From the NCBI GenBank assembly GCA_020445145.1, contig JAGRHC010000001.1, forward strand, positions 62,001-126,000: a stretch of 64,000 bases of DNA, written 5' to 3'. The stretch is from Alphaproteobacteria bacterium (GTDB lineage: Bacteria; Pseudomonadota; Alphaproteobacteria; Micavibrionales; Micavibrionaceae). The stretch's first letter is position 1. Each line of letters begins with the position of its first letter. Made by a program: the position numbers and the translations under genes. This document shows, piece by piece, positions 8,454-17,822 of this stretch. The notes below the pieces were generated by a model. It was not told the origin of the DNA. It did no database searches and saw nothing but the letters and a program-made list of their open reading frames with translations.

Positions 8454-10058
8454 ATGTTCCTTGATGGTCTGTATCTTTTACACCCGGTCTGGCCCTATAT
8501 TCTGGTTTTTCTGGCCTACCTGTTTTTTGCCTACAGGCGGATTTTGATTTATCTCCATGCGCTGCAGCAGGAAGATTATGATAACCAGAGACTTGTGCGC
8601 TGGATTATTGAGAACCGTGTGTTTGATAAAAAGCTGAGCGCCGTTTTTATAGGGCTTTGGCTTGGCTCGTTCATTTTGGACTGGCTGCCGACGATCCTCT
8701 TGTGTATCTGCGCGCTGGCCTATTTTACTTGGAAAGAAAACGATCCGCGCAAAGCGGCCAAGAAGAAGCTGGTGATGACCCAGCGGGCGAAGCGGATTGC
8801 TTTTCCTGCCTTGCTAATGGCGGCGGGTGCCGGCCTTTTGATTTATTCCCCGCTGACCTGTCTGATCGCCGTGCAGTTTGTTCCGGTGTTTCTGGTTCTG
8901 TCGAACCTGATTCTGGTGCCTTACGAGAAGGCTGTTCAGCATAAATTTTATAGTGAAGCTCAAAAGAAGCTCGAAGAATGCAACCCGGTGATTATCGGCA
9001 TTACCGGGTCGTATGGTAAAACGTCGGTCAAGCATATTTTGGGGCATGTTCTCAAGAGCATTGCGCCGACTTTGATTACGCCGGGCAGCGTCAATACGGT
9101 GATGGGGATTACACGCGTGATACGCGAACAGCTTGAGCCGAACCACAAATATTTTGTGGTTGAAATGGGGGCGTACGGGCCTGGATCGATTGAGCGTCTT
9201 TGTGCCCTGACACCGCCGAATGTAGGGATTATTACAGCGATCGGCCATGCGCATTACGAGCGTTTTAAGACCCTTGATACGGTCGCGCATGCAAAATATG
9301 AGCTGGCACAGGCTGTGCTGGCCAAGAGCGGCACGGTTGTTGTGAATGAGAAGACTCTTGATTTTACGCATACACGAGCGATGAAGGAGAATAATGCCTC
9401 GCATTTTGTGGTGTGCGGGGAAGACAATTCCTCGTGCGATCTGACAATTCTTAAGGTCAGTCAGGACCGGGAGGGGCTCCAGATTCAGATCAACTGGAAG
9501 GGGACAGAATACACACTTGCCGCGCCTCTTTTCGGGCTCCATCACGGGCATAATATCGCTCTGGCGTTTGCGGCGGCTGTTTCCCTTGGCGCCGCCCCTG
9601 CCGATGTTCAGGCGGCCTTGAAGAGCGTTCCACAAATCAAGCACAGACTGGAAGTGAAACCGCAGGGCGGGGAGACTATCCTGATTGACGACGCCTATAA
9701 TTCCAATCCGGAGGGCTTTCGGGCGGCGCTTGATCTACTTCCTGTTTTACGCGGTGAAAACGGGCGCAGCATTTTGGTGACCCCAGGTATTGTGGAGCTT
9801 GGCGAGGCGCATGAGAGCGTTCACCATGAGCTTGGGGCGCATGCGGCCAAGACTTGTGACGTTGTTCTTGTTGTCAACGCGGCGCGGATTTCGAGTTTTA
9901 TTTCGGGGTTTAAGGAAGCCGGAACGGGGAATCCGATTTTGCCGTTTGATACGTTCGCCGAAGCGGATAACTGGCTTATGCTGAACCGTAAGGCCGGGGA
10001 TGTGGTTTTGTTGGAGAACGACCTGCCGGATCTTTATGAAGGCGTGCCGAAGTTATAG
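8454..10058 (+). CDS. Membrane-anchored MurF-type Mur ligase
   Basis: A 534-aa Mur-ligase protein. Residues 1-160 hold about five hydrophobic segments (roughly 12-28, 60-76, 78-91, 116-130, 134-155). The ligase part follows: P-loop GITGSYGKTS at 182-191, the central-domain segment VVEMGAYGPGSIERL, and the third-domain DDAYNSNPEGFRAAL characteristic of MurF. It ends GDVVLLENDLPDLYEG, unlike the KGS-type tail of cytosolic MurF. MurF joins D-Ala-D-Ala to UDP-MurNAc-tripeptide; since no ordinary murF is seen in this cluster, this may be the working MurF, acting at the membrane. Its 3' end overlaps the convergent murB by 6 bases. Confidence 0.88.
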   Translation: MFLDGLYLLHPVWPYILVFLAYLFFAYRRILIYLHALQQEDYDNQRLVRWIIENRVFDKKLSAVFIGLWLGSFILDWLPTILLCICALAYFTWKENDPRKAAKKKLVMTQRAKRIAFPALLMAAGAGLLIYSPLTCLIAVQFVPVFLVLSNLILVPYEKAVQHKFYSEAQKKLEECNPVIIGITGSYGKTSVKHILGHVLKSIAPTLITPGSVNTVMGITRVIREQLEPNHKYFVVEMGAYGPGSIERLCALTPPNVGIITAIGHAHYERFKTLDTVAHAKYELAQAVLAKSGTVVVNEKTLDFTHTRAMKENNASHFVVCGEDNSSCDLTILKVSQDREGLQIQINWKGTEYTLAAPLFGLHHGHNIALAFAAAVSLGAAPADVQAALKSVPQIKHRLEVKPQGGETILIDDAYNSNPEGFRAALDLLPVLRGENGRSILVTPGIVELGEAHESVHHELGAHAAKTCDVVLVVNAARISSFISGFKEAGTGNPILPFDTFAEADNWLMLNRKAGDVVLLENDLPDLYEGVPKL

Positions 10059-11000
10059 GCTGTCCCCTAACCTTTTGATTTCCCAGTGTAGTTCTAAGCC
10101 GCACTCTTCACGGACGCGGCGGATGAGTTCGTCGCCGAGATTTTCAAGATCGGACGCGGCTGCCGCGCCTGTGTTCAGCATGAAGTTGCAATGTTTTTCG
10201 CTCATCTGAGCGCCGCCGATGCTCAGGCCCCTGCCCCCGACACGTTCGACCAGTTGCCAGGCTCTTGTTCCTTCGGGCAGATTTGCCTTCTCCAGTTCTT
10301 CCGGCTTCGGGTTGGCGAAGGTGGAGCCGCCGGTTTTTTCGGTGATGGGCTGGGTGGCGCGCCGCTGCTCCTTGATTGTTTTCAGGCGTTCGCGGACGGT
10401 TTCTGTTGCCTCTTCCTTGCCTTCAAAAACGGCGCCGGTGAAAACGGTGCCCTCGGGCGGGATGCATGTGCGGTAGCCCATTTGGAGATCACTCGGGCCG
10501 TAGGGCATTGTGCGGCCTTCACGGGTCATGGCCAGCGCGGCGATCAGAATATCACTGACTTCGCTGCCGTATGCTCCGGCGTTCATGGATAGCGCGCCGC
10601 CGACTGTGCCCGGAATACCGGATAAAAATTCGAGACCGCCGATACCGGCTTTTGCGGCGGCGGAGGCGACTGAGCCATTTAAGGCCCCAGCTCCGGCCAG
10701 AATACGGTTTCCTTCTACTTCTATTTCAGCGAACTGTTTTCCGAGCTGGATGACGATCCCCCGGATTCCGCCATCACGGATAATGCAGTTGGCCATGCCG
10801 CCCAATATGGTGAGCGGTTCTTGTTCGGGGTACTCCCTCAGGAACAGGGAAAGATCGTCTAAACTGGCGGGTTCGAAAAGGATGTCTGCATTTCCACCGC
10901 AGCCGAACCAGCTTTTGGACCCGAGCGGCGCGTCTTTGATAAAATTCCCCTGAATGTCGTATTCAAACTCCGGGAGCATCGTTGTTTCTTTGATCGTCAT
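10053..11000 (-). CDS. murB: MurB, UDP-N-acetylenolpyruvoylglucosamine reductase
   Basis: FAD- and NADPH-dependent enzyme producing UDP-MurNAc in the cytosol. FAD-binding signatures are visible: LTILGGMANCIIRDGGIRG near residue 70 and LEFLSGIPGTVGGALSMNAG near 125. The catalytic Ser lies in KTGGSTFANP. At 315 aa it is of the shorter class lacking the extra C-terminal domain. The frame starts MTIKETTMLPEF; a second Met at residue 8 is possible. It follows murC by 15 bases and meets the plus-strand MurF-like gene tail-to-tail. Confidence 0.96.
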   Translation of the reverse strand: MTIKETTMLPEFEYDIQGNFIKDAPLGSKSWFGCGGNADILFEPASLDDLSLFLREYPEQEPLTILGGMANCIIRDGGIRGIVIQLGKQFAEIEVEGNRILAGAGALNGSVASAAAKAGIGGLEFLSGIPGTVGGALSMNAGAYGSEVSDILIAALAMTREGRTMPYGPSDLQMGYRTCIPPEGTVFTGAVFEGKEEATETVRERLKTIKEQRRATQPITEKTGGSTFANPKPEELEKANLPEGTRAWQLVERVGGRGLSIGGAQMSEKHCNFMLNTGAAAASDLENLGDELIRRVREECGLELHWEIKRLGDSL

Positions 11001-11015
11001 CAGGATGCTTCTTTA

Positions 11016-12476
11016 TCAGGCCGCGCTTCCCTTGCGTTTATCCATCTCGGCGGCGAGTTGTTCCGGCAGCGCGTAGGCCCAACTTGTGATGTCTCCGGCG
11101 CCCATGCAGATGATGTAGTCCCCTGGTTTTGCGATCCCTGAGAGCAAGCGGGCGAGATCGTTTTTGCCTTCCAGCGCGTAGACGTCCCTGTGTCCGTGTT
11201 CGATCAGACCTGCGGCGAGCGCTTCCTTGTTTACGCTGTCAATCGCTGTTTCGCCTGCGGCGTAGACATCGGCGACAATAACCGTATCGGCTTCGTTGAA
11301 GCAGCGGCAGAACTGGTCGAACAGGTCATTCAAGCGAGAATAGCGGTGCGGCTGCATGACGGCGATCACGTTGCCTTTGGCTTCTTCTACGGCGGTGCGG
11401 GCGGTTTTCAGGACGACCTCGATTTCGACCGGGTGGTGGCCGTAATCGTCGATAATTGTGATTCCATTTGTTACACCGGTTTTGGTGAAGCGGCGTTTGA
11501 CACCTGTGAACGAGCCCAGCGCCTTTTTCATCGTGGCTGCGGGGACGTGCATTTCCTTGGCCACACCAAGCGCGACCAGCGCGTTTTGCACATTATGGCG
11601 CCCCGGCATCGAGAGCGGGACGTCGCGCAAGGTTTCCTCCTGTCCGCCCTTGCCCAGCCATGGGGCGAAGCGCACGTCAAAGAGGCTGCCATCCGCATTG
11701 CCGCGTACATTAAAGGCGTGAATATCGGCCTGCGGGTTGAATCCGTAAGTGATGATCCTGCGGTCGGATACGGACGGGATCAACCCCTGCACTTCCGGGT
11801 GGTCTATACAAAGCAGCGCATAACCGTGGAACGGGAGGTTCAGGATAAACTGGCGGTAGGCGTCCTTGACCTTTTCGAAACTGCCGTAATGGTCCATGTG
11901 CTCGGGGTCGATATTGGTGACAGCGGCGACGGTTGCCGGAAGACGGGTGAAGCTTCCGTCGCTTTCGTCGGCTTCTACCACCATCCACTGGCTTTGGCCA
12001 ACGCGGGTGTTCGTGCCGTAGGCGTTGACGATGCCGCCGTTGACGATCGTGGGATCGAAGCCTGCGACATCCAGCATATGCCCGGTCATCGAGGTGGTGG
12101 TTGTCTTGCCATGCGTTCCGGCGACGGCAACCGCGGATTTGAGGCGCATCAGCTCGGCCAGCATTTCGGCGCGGCGCACAACAGGAATCTTGGCGGCTCT
12201 GGCGGCGGCGAGTTCGGGGTTGGTGTTTTTGACGGCAGAGGAAATCACAACGGCGGCGGGGTTCTTGCCACTGGCATCCTTCAGGTGCGCGGCTTCATGG
12301 CCGATTTTCACCTCAATGCCCATTTCACGCAGGCGCCCGACATTTGCACTCTCGGCCAGATCAGATCCCTGCACGCGGTAGCCGAGCGAGACCAGAAGCG
12401 CGGCGATTCCACTCATTCCTATTCCGCCGATTCCGATAAAATGAAGCGTGCCGATTTCCGGCGTCATGGTGCGCAT
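11016..12476 (-). CDS. murC: MurC, UDP-N-acetylmuramate--L-alanine ligase
   Basis: First Mur ligase, adding L-Ala to UDP-MurNAc. The N-terminal nucleotide motif LHFIGIGGIGMSGIA, the ATP P-loop GTHGKTTT, and IDDYGHHPVEIE of the C-terminal domain are all diagnostic for MurC. I chose ATG 12476 (MRTMTPEIG, 486 aa) because AAAGGA lies about 10 bases upstream; the open frame runs 60 bases further but that leader is not family-like. Transcribed with murB downstream. Confidence 0.96.
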   Translation of the reverse strand: MRTMTPEIGTLHFIGIGGIGMSGIAALLVSLGYRVQGSDLAESANVGRLREMGIEVKIGHEAAHLKDASGKNPAAVVISSAVKNTNPELAAARAAKIPVVRRAEMLAELMRLKSAVAVAGTHGKTTTTSMTGHMLDVAGFDPTIVNGGIVNAYGTNTRVGQSQWMVVEADESDGSFTRLPATVAAVTNIDPEHMDHYGSFEKVKDAYRQFILNLPFHGYALLCIDHPEVQGLIPSVSDRRIITYGFNPQADIHAFNVRGNADGSLFDVRFAPWLGKGGQEETLRDVPLSMPGRHNVQNALVALGVAKEMHVPAATMKKALGSFTGVKRRFTKTGVTNGITIIDDYGHHPVEIEVVLKTARTAVEEAKGNVIAVMQPHRYSRLNDLFDQFCRCFNEADTVIVADVYAAGETAIDSVNKEALAAGLIEHGHRDVYALEGKNDLARLLSGIAKPGDYIICMGAGDITSWAYALPEQLAAEMDKRKGSAA

Positions 12477-12606
12477 GGCTGTCGTCCTTTTTTGTTTTTT
12501 CCTTTGTAGCAGCCTTAATTCGCAACCAAAAGGCAAATTTAAATATTTGCCTGTTTCCCCTGTGTGATGGTAGATTTAATTATACATAAATACAAGGATT
12601 CAAAGT

Positions 12607-12909
12607 ATGGGCAGTCATTCAGATCATGTTACGATGGGAGCAGAACAACTTCTGAATACGTGCAGGTCCGTCCTGACCCATGGACCGGATAGCTCTACTC
12701 CCCTGACCGTTGCAGGTATTCAGGCACAATTTAAGGCCTTGGGTATGGGTGATAAACAATCACGAGGGGCTGCCGGAAGAGTTCTGCTCACTCTTGCTGA
12801 TGATGTCCTCCATGTGGCAGTCGATGGAGGCAAGACTCCTGAAGAGCAATGGATGCAACTTGTTGAAGCATCCGGGCTTGGTTTTCCTCCTTCCGATCAT
12901 TCTCTTTAG
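12607..12909 (+). CDS. Unknown 100-aa protein between murG and murC
   Basis: Not recognised. It is a small acidic soluble protein with no signal peptide or membrane segment, beginning MGSHSDHVTMGAEQLLNTC. AAGGA lies about 11 bases before the ATG. It is transcribed against the cluster and its stop lies 5 bases from the end of murG on the opposite strand. The reading frame fills the whole gap and has no competing frame, which supports a real gene, but its function is open. Confidence 0.55.
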   Translation: MGSHSDHVTMGAEQLLNTCRSVLTHGPDSSTPLTVAGIQAQFKALGMGDKQSRGAAGRVLLTLADDVLHVAVDGGKTPEEQWMQLVEASGLGFPPSDHSL

Positions 12910-12914
12910 AAAAA

Positions 12915-14027
12915 CTACCAACCGCCAGCGATGGCGGTGACGAGGTTGCCGAGTTTGTGGGCGGCGTCGGGGCGGCCTGCAGATTTTGCGTGTTCTGCTG
13001 CGTCTTTCAGGATTTGTGGGTTCTGGAGGACTGTTTCCAGTTTGGCGAGCAGAGCTTCTACCGTAAACCCGCCCTCGACCATAACCCAGGCGCCGCCGAT
13101 GTCCTCGATCATTTCAGCATTTTTCTTTTGCTGCTGGTCTTTGTGGTGCGGATATGGAACATAGATTGCAGGGCGCCCTGCGGCAGTGAGTTCGGCGACG
13201 GTGCTGGCGCCGGAGCGGGCGATCACGAGATGTGATGTTTTCAGGATTTCGGCGACGTTATCGAAGAATGTGGCACATTTTGCACTTATGCCTGCGTCTT
13301 TGTACGCCTTTTCAACGCGTTCCATATCTTCGGCCCGGCATTGCTGGGTCACGTGGAGGCGTTTGCGGTCGAGGGCCGGGATTTTTGTCAGGGCCGGCGG
13401 CACGACATCGGCGAAAATGTTTGCGCCGAGAGACCCTCCCATCACGAGAATATTCAGTTTTCCGCCGGGGGTTAGTTCAGGGTATGGCATTTCTGCAAGC
13501 GCTGCGATTTCGGGACGGACTGGATTCCCGGTAATGACACAGCGCATTTTCTCTTCGTTTTCCAGCCCCTTGCCGCCGGGAAGCGACAGTGCGATGCGCT
13601 CTGCTTTTGGGGCGAGGAAGAGGTTTGCTTTGCCTAGCACGGCATTTTGTTCGTGTATGATGGTCGGGACATTGCATTGTTGTGCTGCCCAGACGCCCGG
13701 GACGGAGGGGTATCCACCGAAACCGACGACGAGATCAGGTTTGTTTGCCGCCACAAGTTTGAGGGCCTGCGCAATCCCGATACCGAGATTGCTCAGGCCT
13801 CTGACTTTGCCTGCGAATCCGCTGCCTGCTGTCCCTGCGCGTACCTCGTGGACGGGGATTCCGGCAAACATGGACTGCGCGAATTTTCGGCCACGCGGGT
13901 CAGTGACGAGTTCGACGGTAAAACCGCGCTGTTTCAGATCAGCCGCCAGCGCCGCCGCCGGGGTCATATGTCCGCCCGTGCCGCCGCTGCTGATCAGGAT
14001 CATCGGGCTTTTTCTGCCCTCTTTCAT
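12915..14027 (-). CDS. murG: MurG, lipid II-forming N-acetylglucosaminyltransferase
   Basis: Membrane-associated GT28 enzyme that adds GlcNAc to lipid I. The N-terminal acceptor loop ISSGGTGGHMTPA, HEQNAVLGKAN in the middle, the donor-site motif MGGSLGA, and the segment HLVIARSGASTVAELTAAGRPAI are classic MurG. I use ATG 14027 (370 aa); an in-frame GTG at 14030 is an alternative. GAGGAC lies within the last ftsW codons, only a few bases upstream, so translation is coupled to ftsW. Confidence 0.97.
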   Translation of the reverse strand: MKEGRKSPMILISSGGTGGHMTPAAALAADLKQRGFTVELVTDPRGRKFAQSMFAGIPVHEVRAGTAGSGFAGKVRGLSNLGIGIAQALKLVAANKPDLVVGFGGYPSVPGVWAAQQCNVPTIIHEQNAVLGKANLFLAPKAERIALSLPGGKGLENEEKMRCVITGNPVRPEIAALAEMPYPELTPGGKLNILVMGGSLGANIFADVVPPALTKIPALDRKRLHVTQQCRAEDMERVEKAYKDAGISAKCATFFDNVAEILKTSHLVIARSGASTVAELTAAGRPAIYVPYPHHKDQQQKKNAEMIEDIGGAWVMVEGGFTVEALLAKLETVLQNPQILKDAAEHAKSAGRPDAAHKLGNLVTAIAGGW

Positions 14028-14030
14028 CAC

Positions 14031-15302
14031 TTAGTCCTCGTTTGTTTGTCCCGCATTATTCTTTTCTGCACGCCTCATCACAATCCCGCTGCGCGAGACT
14101 GATACACGGCTTTGGCGGCGCGTTAAGGCCAGAACCATCCCCATCCCAAGGCCCATCGCCAAAATCGAAGAGCCGCCGTAGCTGATGAACGGAAGGGTCA
14201 TCCCCTTTGCCGGGAGCAGGTTTACAGCCGAGCCCATATGTACCAAGGCCTGTAGCCCTAACATCGTTAGCAGGCCGCCGACAGCCAGCACCGCGAACAT
14301 ATCTCCGTTTTCCCTCAAGCGGCCAAGACCGCGCAGCAGGGTGAAGAGAAAAATTCCGATCAGAATCCAGATAAAGATCATCCCGAATTCTTCGCCACCG
14401 ACGGAGAAGATAAAGTCTGCGTGGGCATCGGGCAAGATAAGTTTTTCACTCCCCTGCCCCGGGCCTGTTCCCCAGAAGCCCCCATGGCGGAAGGCATCCA
14501 GCGAGCGCTCGACCTGATAGTTGTCGCCGCTGTCCGGGTAGAGGAAGCGATCGATGCGGCTGCGGACGTGATGGAAGCCGAGATAGGCGAGAGTTAGCCC
14601 TCCTGCCCCTACACCGCCGAGAACGGCCAGAAACCGCAGGCGTAATCCGGCGATCACGATCTGCGCTGCGAAAACGCTGGTTAGCACGACGGTCATGCCA
14701 AGGTCCGGCTGGAGTAGAAGCAAGGTAATCAGGATGAAATACATGAAGATTGTGTAGTGGTAGCCGGGAAACTTGTCCGCGGAGCGCAGGGCATCCCATC
14801 TGGATTTATGTTTTTTCCCGGCGATGACACCGCTGCGCGTGCCGGAGGATTTCTGAAGGGAAATCAGCCATGCGGCGACGATGGCAAAGGCGGGCTTGAT
14901 AAACTCGCTAGGCTGGAGCGAGAAGCCGAGGAGTGAAATCCAGCGCCGTGCGCCTTTGACTTCTTCGCCGAAGAACAACACCATCAACATTGCCACAGCG
15001 CCGCCAAGCAAAATAACGCTTGCCAGTCGCCAGACCTGACGAGGGGAAAGCATTGATACCCCTAGCATGATGGATAGGGATACACTCAGCAACATGATGT
15101 GGCGCTTGAGGAAATAGTAATCGGTCAGGCCGATCCGCTGGGCGACAGGGGGGCTGGCCGTGGCGACGAGGATAACACCGCAGAGTGCGAGCGCGAGGAT
15201 GCTGCCGAGCAAGGCGCGGTCTACCGTCCACCACCATGACCCAAGAAAGGAGCGGTCAGTGCGGGAGAAAGCCTGTGTTTGCGCCGGGGACATAATGCTC
15301 AT
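14031..15302 (-). CDS. ftsW: FtsW, septal SEDS peptidoglycan glycosyltransferase
   Basis: SEDS-family polytopic membrane protein that polymerises lipid II at the septum together with FtsI. About ten hydrophobic segments are present. Family motifs include the KGARRWISLLGFSLQPSEF region in the N-terminal half and LLPAKGMTLPFISYGGSS near the C-terminus. The 423-aa length fits. Its ATG overlaps the murD stop in a TGATG arrangement, implying translational coupling. Confidence 0.96.
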   Translation of the reverse strand: MSIMSPAQTQAFSRTDRSFLGSWWWTVDRALLGSILALALCGVILVATASPPVAQRIGLTDYYFLKRHIMLLSVSLSIMLGVSMLSPRQVWRLASVILLGGAVAMLMVLFFGEEVKGARRWISLLGFSLQPSEFIKPAFAIVAAWLISLQKSSGTRSGVIAGKKHKSRWDALRSADKFPGYHYTIFMYFILITLLLLQPDLGMTVVLTSVFAAQIVIAGLRLRFLAVLGGVGAGGLTLAYLGFHHVRSRIDRFLYPDSGDNYQVERSLDAFRHGGFWGTGPGQGSEKLILPDAHADFIFSVGGEEFGMIFIWILIGIFLFTLLRGLGRLRENGDMFAVLAVGGLLTMLGLQALVHMGSAVNLLPAKGMTLPFISYGGSSILAMGLGMGMVLALTRRQSRVSVSRSGIVMRRAEKNNAGQTNED

Positions 15303-16723
15303 CAGCCGGGCACCTCCTCGGTTAGTTTTTCGACAAGATCGGTGAAATGATCACCGCGATGTTCGAAGTTTTTATACTGGTCAAAAGAGGCACAGGCCGG
15401 AGAGAGCAGTACACTCCCTGCCCCGCCAGGCTGGCCACGGTTTTCCTGTGCTATGGCGTGGGCTTTGAGGATCGCGTTTTCCAGTGTGAAGCAGCGCGTG
15501 AAATCAACGCCATAGGTTTCAAACCATTTTGCGAAGTCTTCGGATGATTCACCGATCAGGAAGGCGTGCTTGATATTGGATGCGAAGATTTCCAGGCCGT
15601 CCAATCCGGTTTCTTTTTTGCGTCCGCCGACGATCCAGTAGATGTTCTGGCGGCAGGCCAGCGCCATGGCGGAGGCTGCGGCGTTGGTGGCTTTACTGTC
15701 GTTGACGTAGGCGACGCCGTTGATTGTACGGACGAGGAACTGGCGGTGCTGGAGGCCGGGGTAGCTTTGCATGGCGGCGAAAATATCCAGCGGCGCCATC
15801 CCTGCGGCGCGGGCGGCGGCGTAAGCGCAGGCGGCGTTCTGGTGGTTGTGCAGGCCTTTCAGGGATTTGATTTCCTCCAGATCACCAACTTTCAGGATCC
15901 CTTCTCCGGTCGCATCATACAGAACGCCTTCCTGCACATAGATACCGCTTTCCAGCACTTTGGCGGTTGATACGGGGAGCAAGCGGCGCGCGCCTGTTTC
16001 AAGGGCTGCTTCGTAAATTTTTTGTGTCAGGGTATCTTCGACATCGATAATGCCGGTCAGTGTGCGCTCGCCCTTGGTTCCTTCGAGCAGACGCGCTTTT
16101 ACGGCGGCGTAGTTTTCCATGGTGCCGTGACGGTCGATATGGTCCGGCGTCAGGTTCAGCAGGATCGCGATGTCCGGGCGAAATTCAGGGCAAAGATCGA
16201 TCTGGAAGGAAGATAGTTCGAGGACGACAACACCTTCCTTTGCAGGCACTTTCATTTCGAAAACGGGGTTGCCGATATTCCCCCCGAACACAGTTTTCAG
16301 CCCGCCTTCTTTGAGGATATGATGGGTCAGGCTGGTGGTGGTGGATTTACCGTTGGTTCCGGTGATGCCGATTGTTTTAACGTCCGGGTAACAGCGGTGC
16401 CAGAGCTCCACATCGCCGATGACTTCTATTCCCGCTTCTTGCGCGGCGCTTACGACGGGGTGCGGCTGCGGGTGGGTCAACGGCACGCCGGGGGATAGAA
16501 GCAGGAAGGCAAATTTGCTGAAATCCCGATCTTCGATATTGCCGAGAATTTCGATATTGAGCTTTTTCAGGGTTTCTACCGATTCGGGATGGTCATCCCC
16601 TGCGACAATTTTTGCTCCGGCTTTTTTGAGGGCTTTGACCACTGACAGGCCGGTGATACCCATGCCAAAAACCGCAACAGGCTTTCCTTTCAGCGTTTCC
16701 ACGAAAGCTTTCAGACCTGTCAT
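15302..16723 (-). CDS. murD: MurD, UDP-MurNAc-L-alanine--D-glutamate ligase
   Basis: Second Mur ligase. The N-terminal Rossmann motif VAVFGMGITGLSVVKAL, P-loop GITGTNGKSTTTSL, and VNDSKATNAAASAMAL in the C-terminal domain are diagnostic. At 473 aa it is normal in length. It begins 13 bases after mraY ends and overlaps ftsW by one base, so it sits in a tightly packed mraY-murD-ftsW-murG run. Confidence 0.97.
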   Translation of the reverse strand: MTGLKAFVETLKGKPVAVFGMGITGLSVVKALKKAGAKIVAGDDHPESVETLKKLNIEILGNIEDRDFSKFAFLLLSPGVPLTHPQPHPVVSAAQEAGIEVIGDVELWHRCYPDVKTIGITGTNGKSTTTSLTHHILKEGGLKTVFGGNIGNPVFEMKVPAKEGVVVLELSSFQIDLCPEFRPDIAILLNLTPDHIDRHGTMENYAAVKARLLEGTKGERTLTGIIDVEDTLTQKIYEAALETGARRLLPVSTAKVLESGIYVQEGVLYDATGEGILKVGDLEEIKSLKGLHNHQNAACAYAAARAAGMAPLDIFAAMQSYPGLQHRQFLVRTINGVAYVNDSKATNAAASAMALACRQNIYWIVGGRKKETGLDGLEIFASNIKHAFLIGESSEDFAKWFETYGVDFTRCFTLENAILKAHAIAQENRGQPGGAGSVLLSPACASFDQYKNFEHRGDHFTDLVEKLTEEVPG

Positions 16724-16736
16724 TTTTCCTTGTCTC

Positions 16737-17822
16737 CTAACGCAGTTTTAAAGTCGCCAGCCCTATCAGAGCAAGAATGAAGGCAATAATCCAGAAGCGA
16801 ATGACGATTGTCGGTTCGGACCAGCCTTTTTTCTCAAAATGGTGGTGCAGCGGGGCCATGGCGAACACTCTTTTTCCGGTCAGTTTGAAGGACGTGACCT
16901 GTACAATCACCGAGACGGTTTCGAGGACAAACAGGCCGCCGATTATCGCCAGCACGATTTCATGCTTGGTCATCACTGCGATTGACCCGAGGAGCCCTCC
17001 CATGGCGAGCGAGCCGGTGTCGCCCATAAAGATGGCAGCAGGCGGAGCATTGTACCAGAGAAAGCCCATCGCACCGCCGATCAGCGCGCCGCAGATAATC
17101 GCCAACTCACCACTGCCGGGGACGTAAGGCACGAAGAGGTAGGCTGCGAAGTCGACACGGCCTACGAGATAGGCGATCAGGCCAAAGCAGGCGGCGGCGA
17201 TTGCAACTGGAACAATAGCGAGACCGTCCAGCCCGTCGGTCAGATTGACGGCGTTCGAGGCCCCGATGATTACAAGAAGCGACCATGGCAGGAAAAACCA
17301 TGAGAGGTTGATGAAAACATTTTTGAAGAATGGCGGGGCGACGCTCGTGCTGATTTCCGGGGGGAGTGCGTACATTATGCCCAGCGTGGCGATGGTTCCG
17401 AACAGGAGCTGCCCGGCGATTTTCAGACGTCCTGAAAGCCCTTTTGTGTTGCGCTTGGTCAGCTTCAGGTAATCATCCCCGAAGCCGATCAGGCCGTATC
17501 CGACCATGACGATGAGGGCGCACCAGATGTACGGGTTGGCGAGATTTGCCCAGAGCAGTGTGCTGATACAGACCGAGATCAGGATCATCAGCCCGCCCAT
17601 TGTCGGCGTCCCCGCCTTGGAAAAGTGAGTTTCCGGGCCGTCTTCGCGGATCGGCTGTCCCTCTTTTTGTTTTTTCTTCAGCCAGCGGATCATTTTGGGC
17701 GCGATCAGGAAGCATATGATCAATGCCGTGATGACGGCCATACCGGTGCGGAAGGTCGTGTAATTAAAGAGATTAAAAAACGTGCTGGACCCTGCCAGCG
17801 GCGCTAAAAGGTTATAGAGCAT
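16737..17822 (-). CDS. mraY: MraY, phospho-MurNAc-pentapeptide transferase
   Basis: Integral membrane enzyme forming lipid I from UDP-MurNAc-pentapeptide and undecaprenyl phosphate. Ten or so membrane segments, the Asp-rich [30 protein letters not shown] and the C-terminal [12 protein letters not shown] loop are all diagnostic. The 361-aa length is standard. Its start overlaps the 3' end of the upstream 154-aa gene by 11 bases, so the two are co-translated. Confidence 0.97.
   Translation of the reverse strand: MLYNLLAPLAGSSTFFNLFNYTTFRTGMAVITALIICFLIAPKMIRWLKKKQKEGQPIREDGPETHFSKAGTPTMGGLMILISVCISTLLWANLANPYIWCALIVMVGYGLIGFGDDYLKLTKRNTKGLSGRLKIAGQLLFGTIATLGIMYALPPEISTSVAPPFFKNVFINLSWFFLPWSLLVIIGASNAVNLTDGLDGLAIVPVAIAAACFGLIAYLVGRVDFAAYLFVPYVPGSGELAIICGALIGGAMGFLWYNAPPAAIFMGDTGSLAMGGLLGSIAVMTKHEIVLAIIGGLFVLETVSVIVQVTSFKLTGKRVFAMAPLHHHFEKKGWSEPTIVIRFWIIAFILALIGLATLKLR

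Noticed and set aside
11190..12509. A 439-codon open frame on the plus strand opposite murC
   Set aside because: It is the GC-rich shadow of murC; its sequence has no family features and murC is certain.
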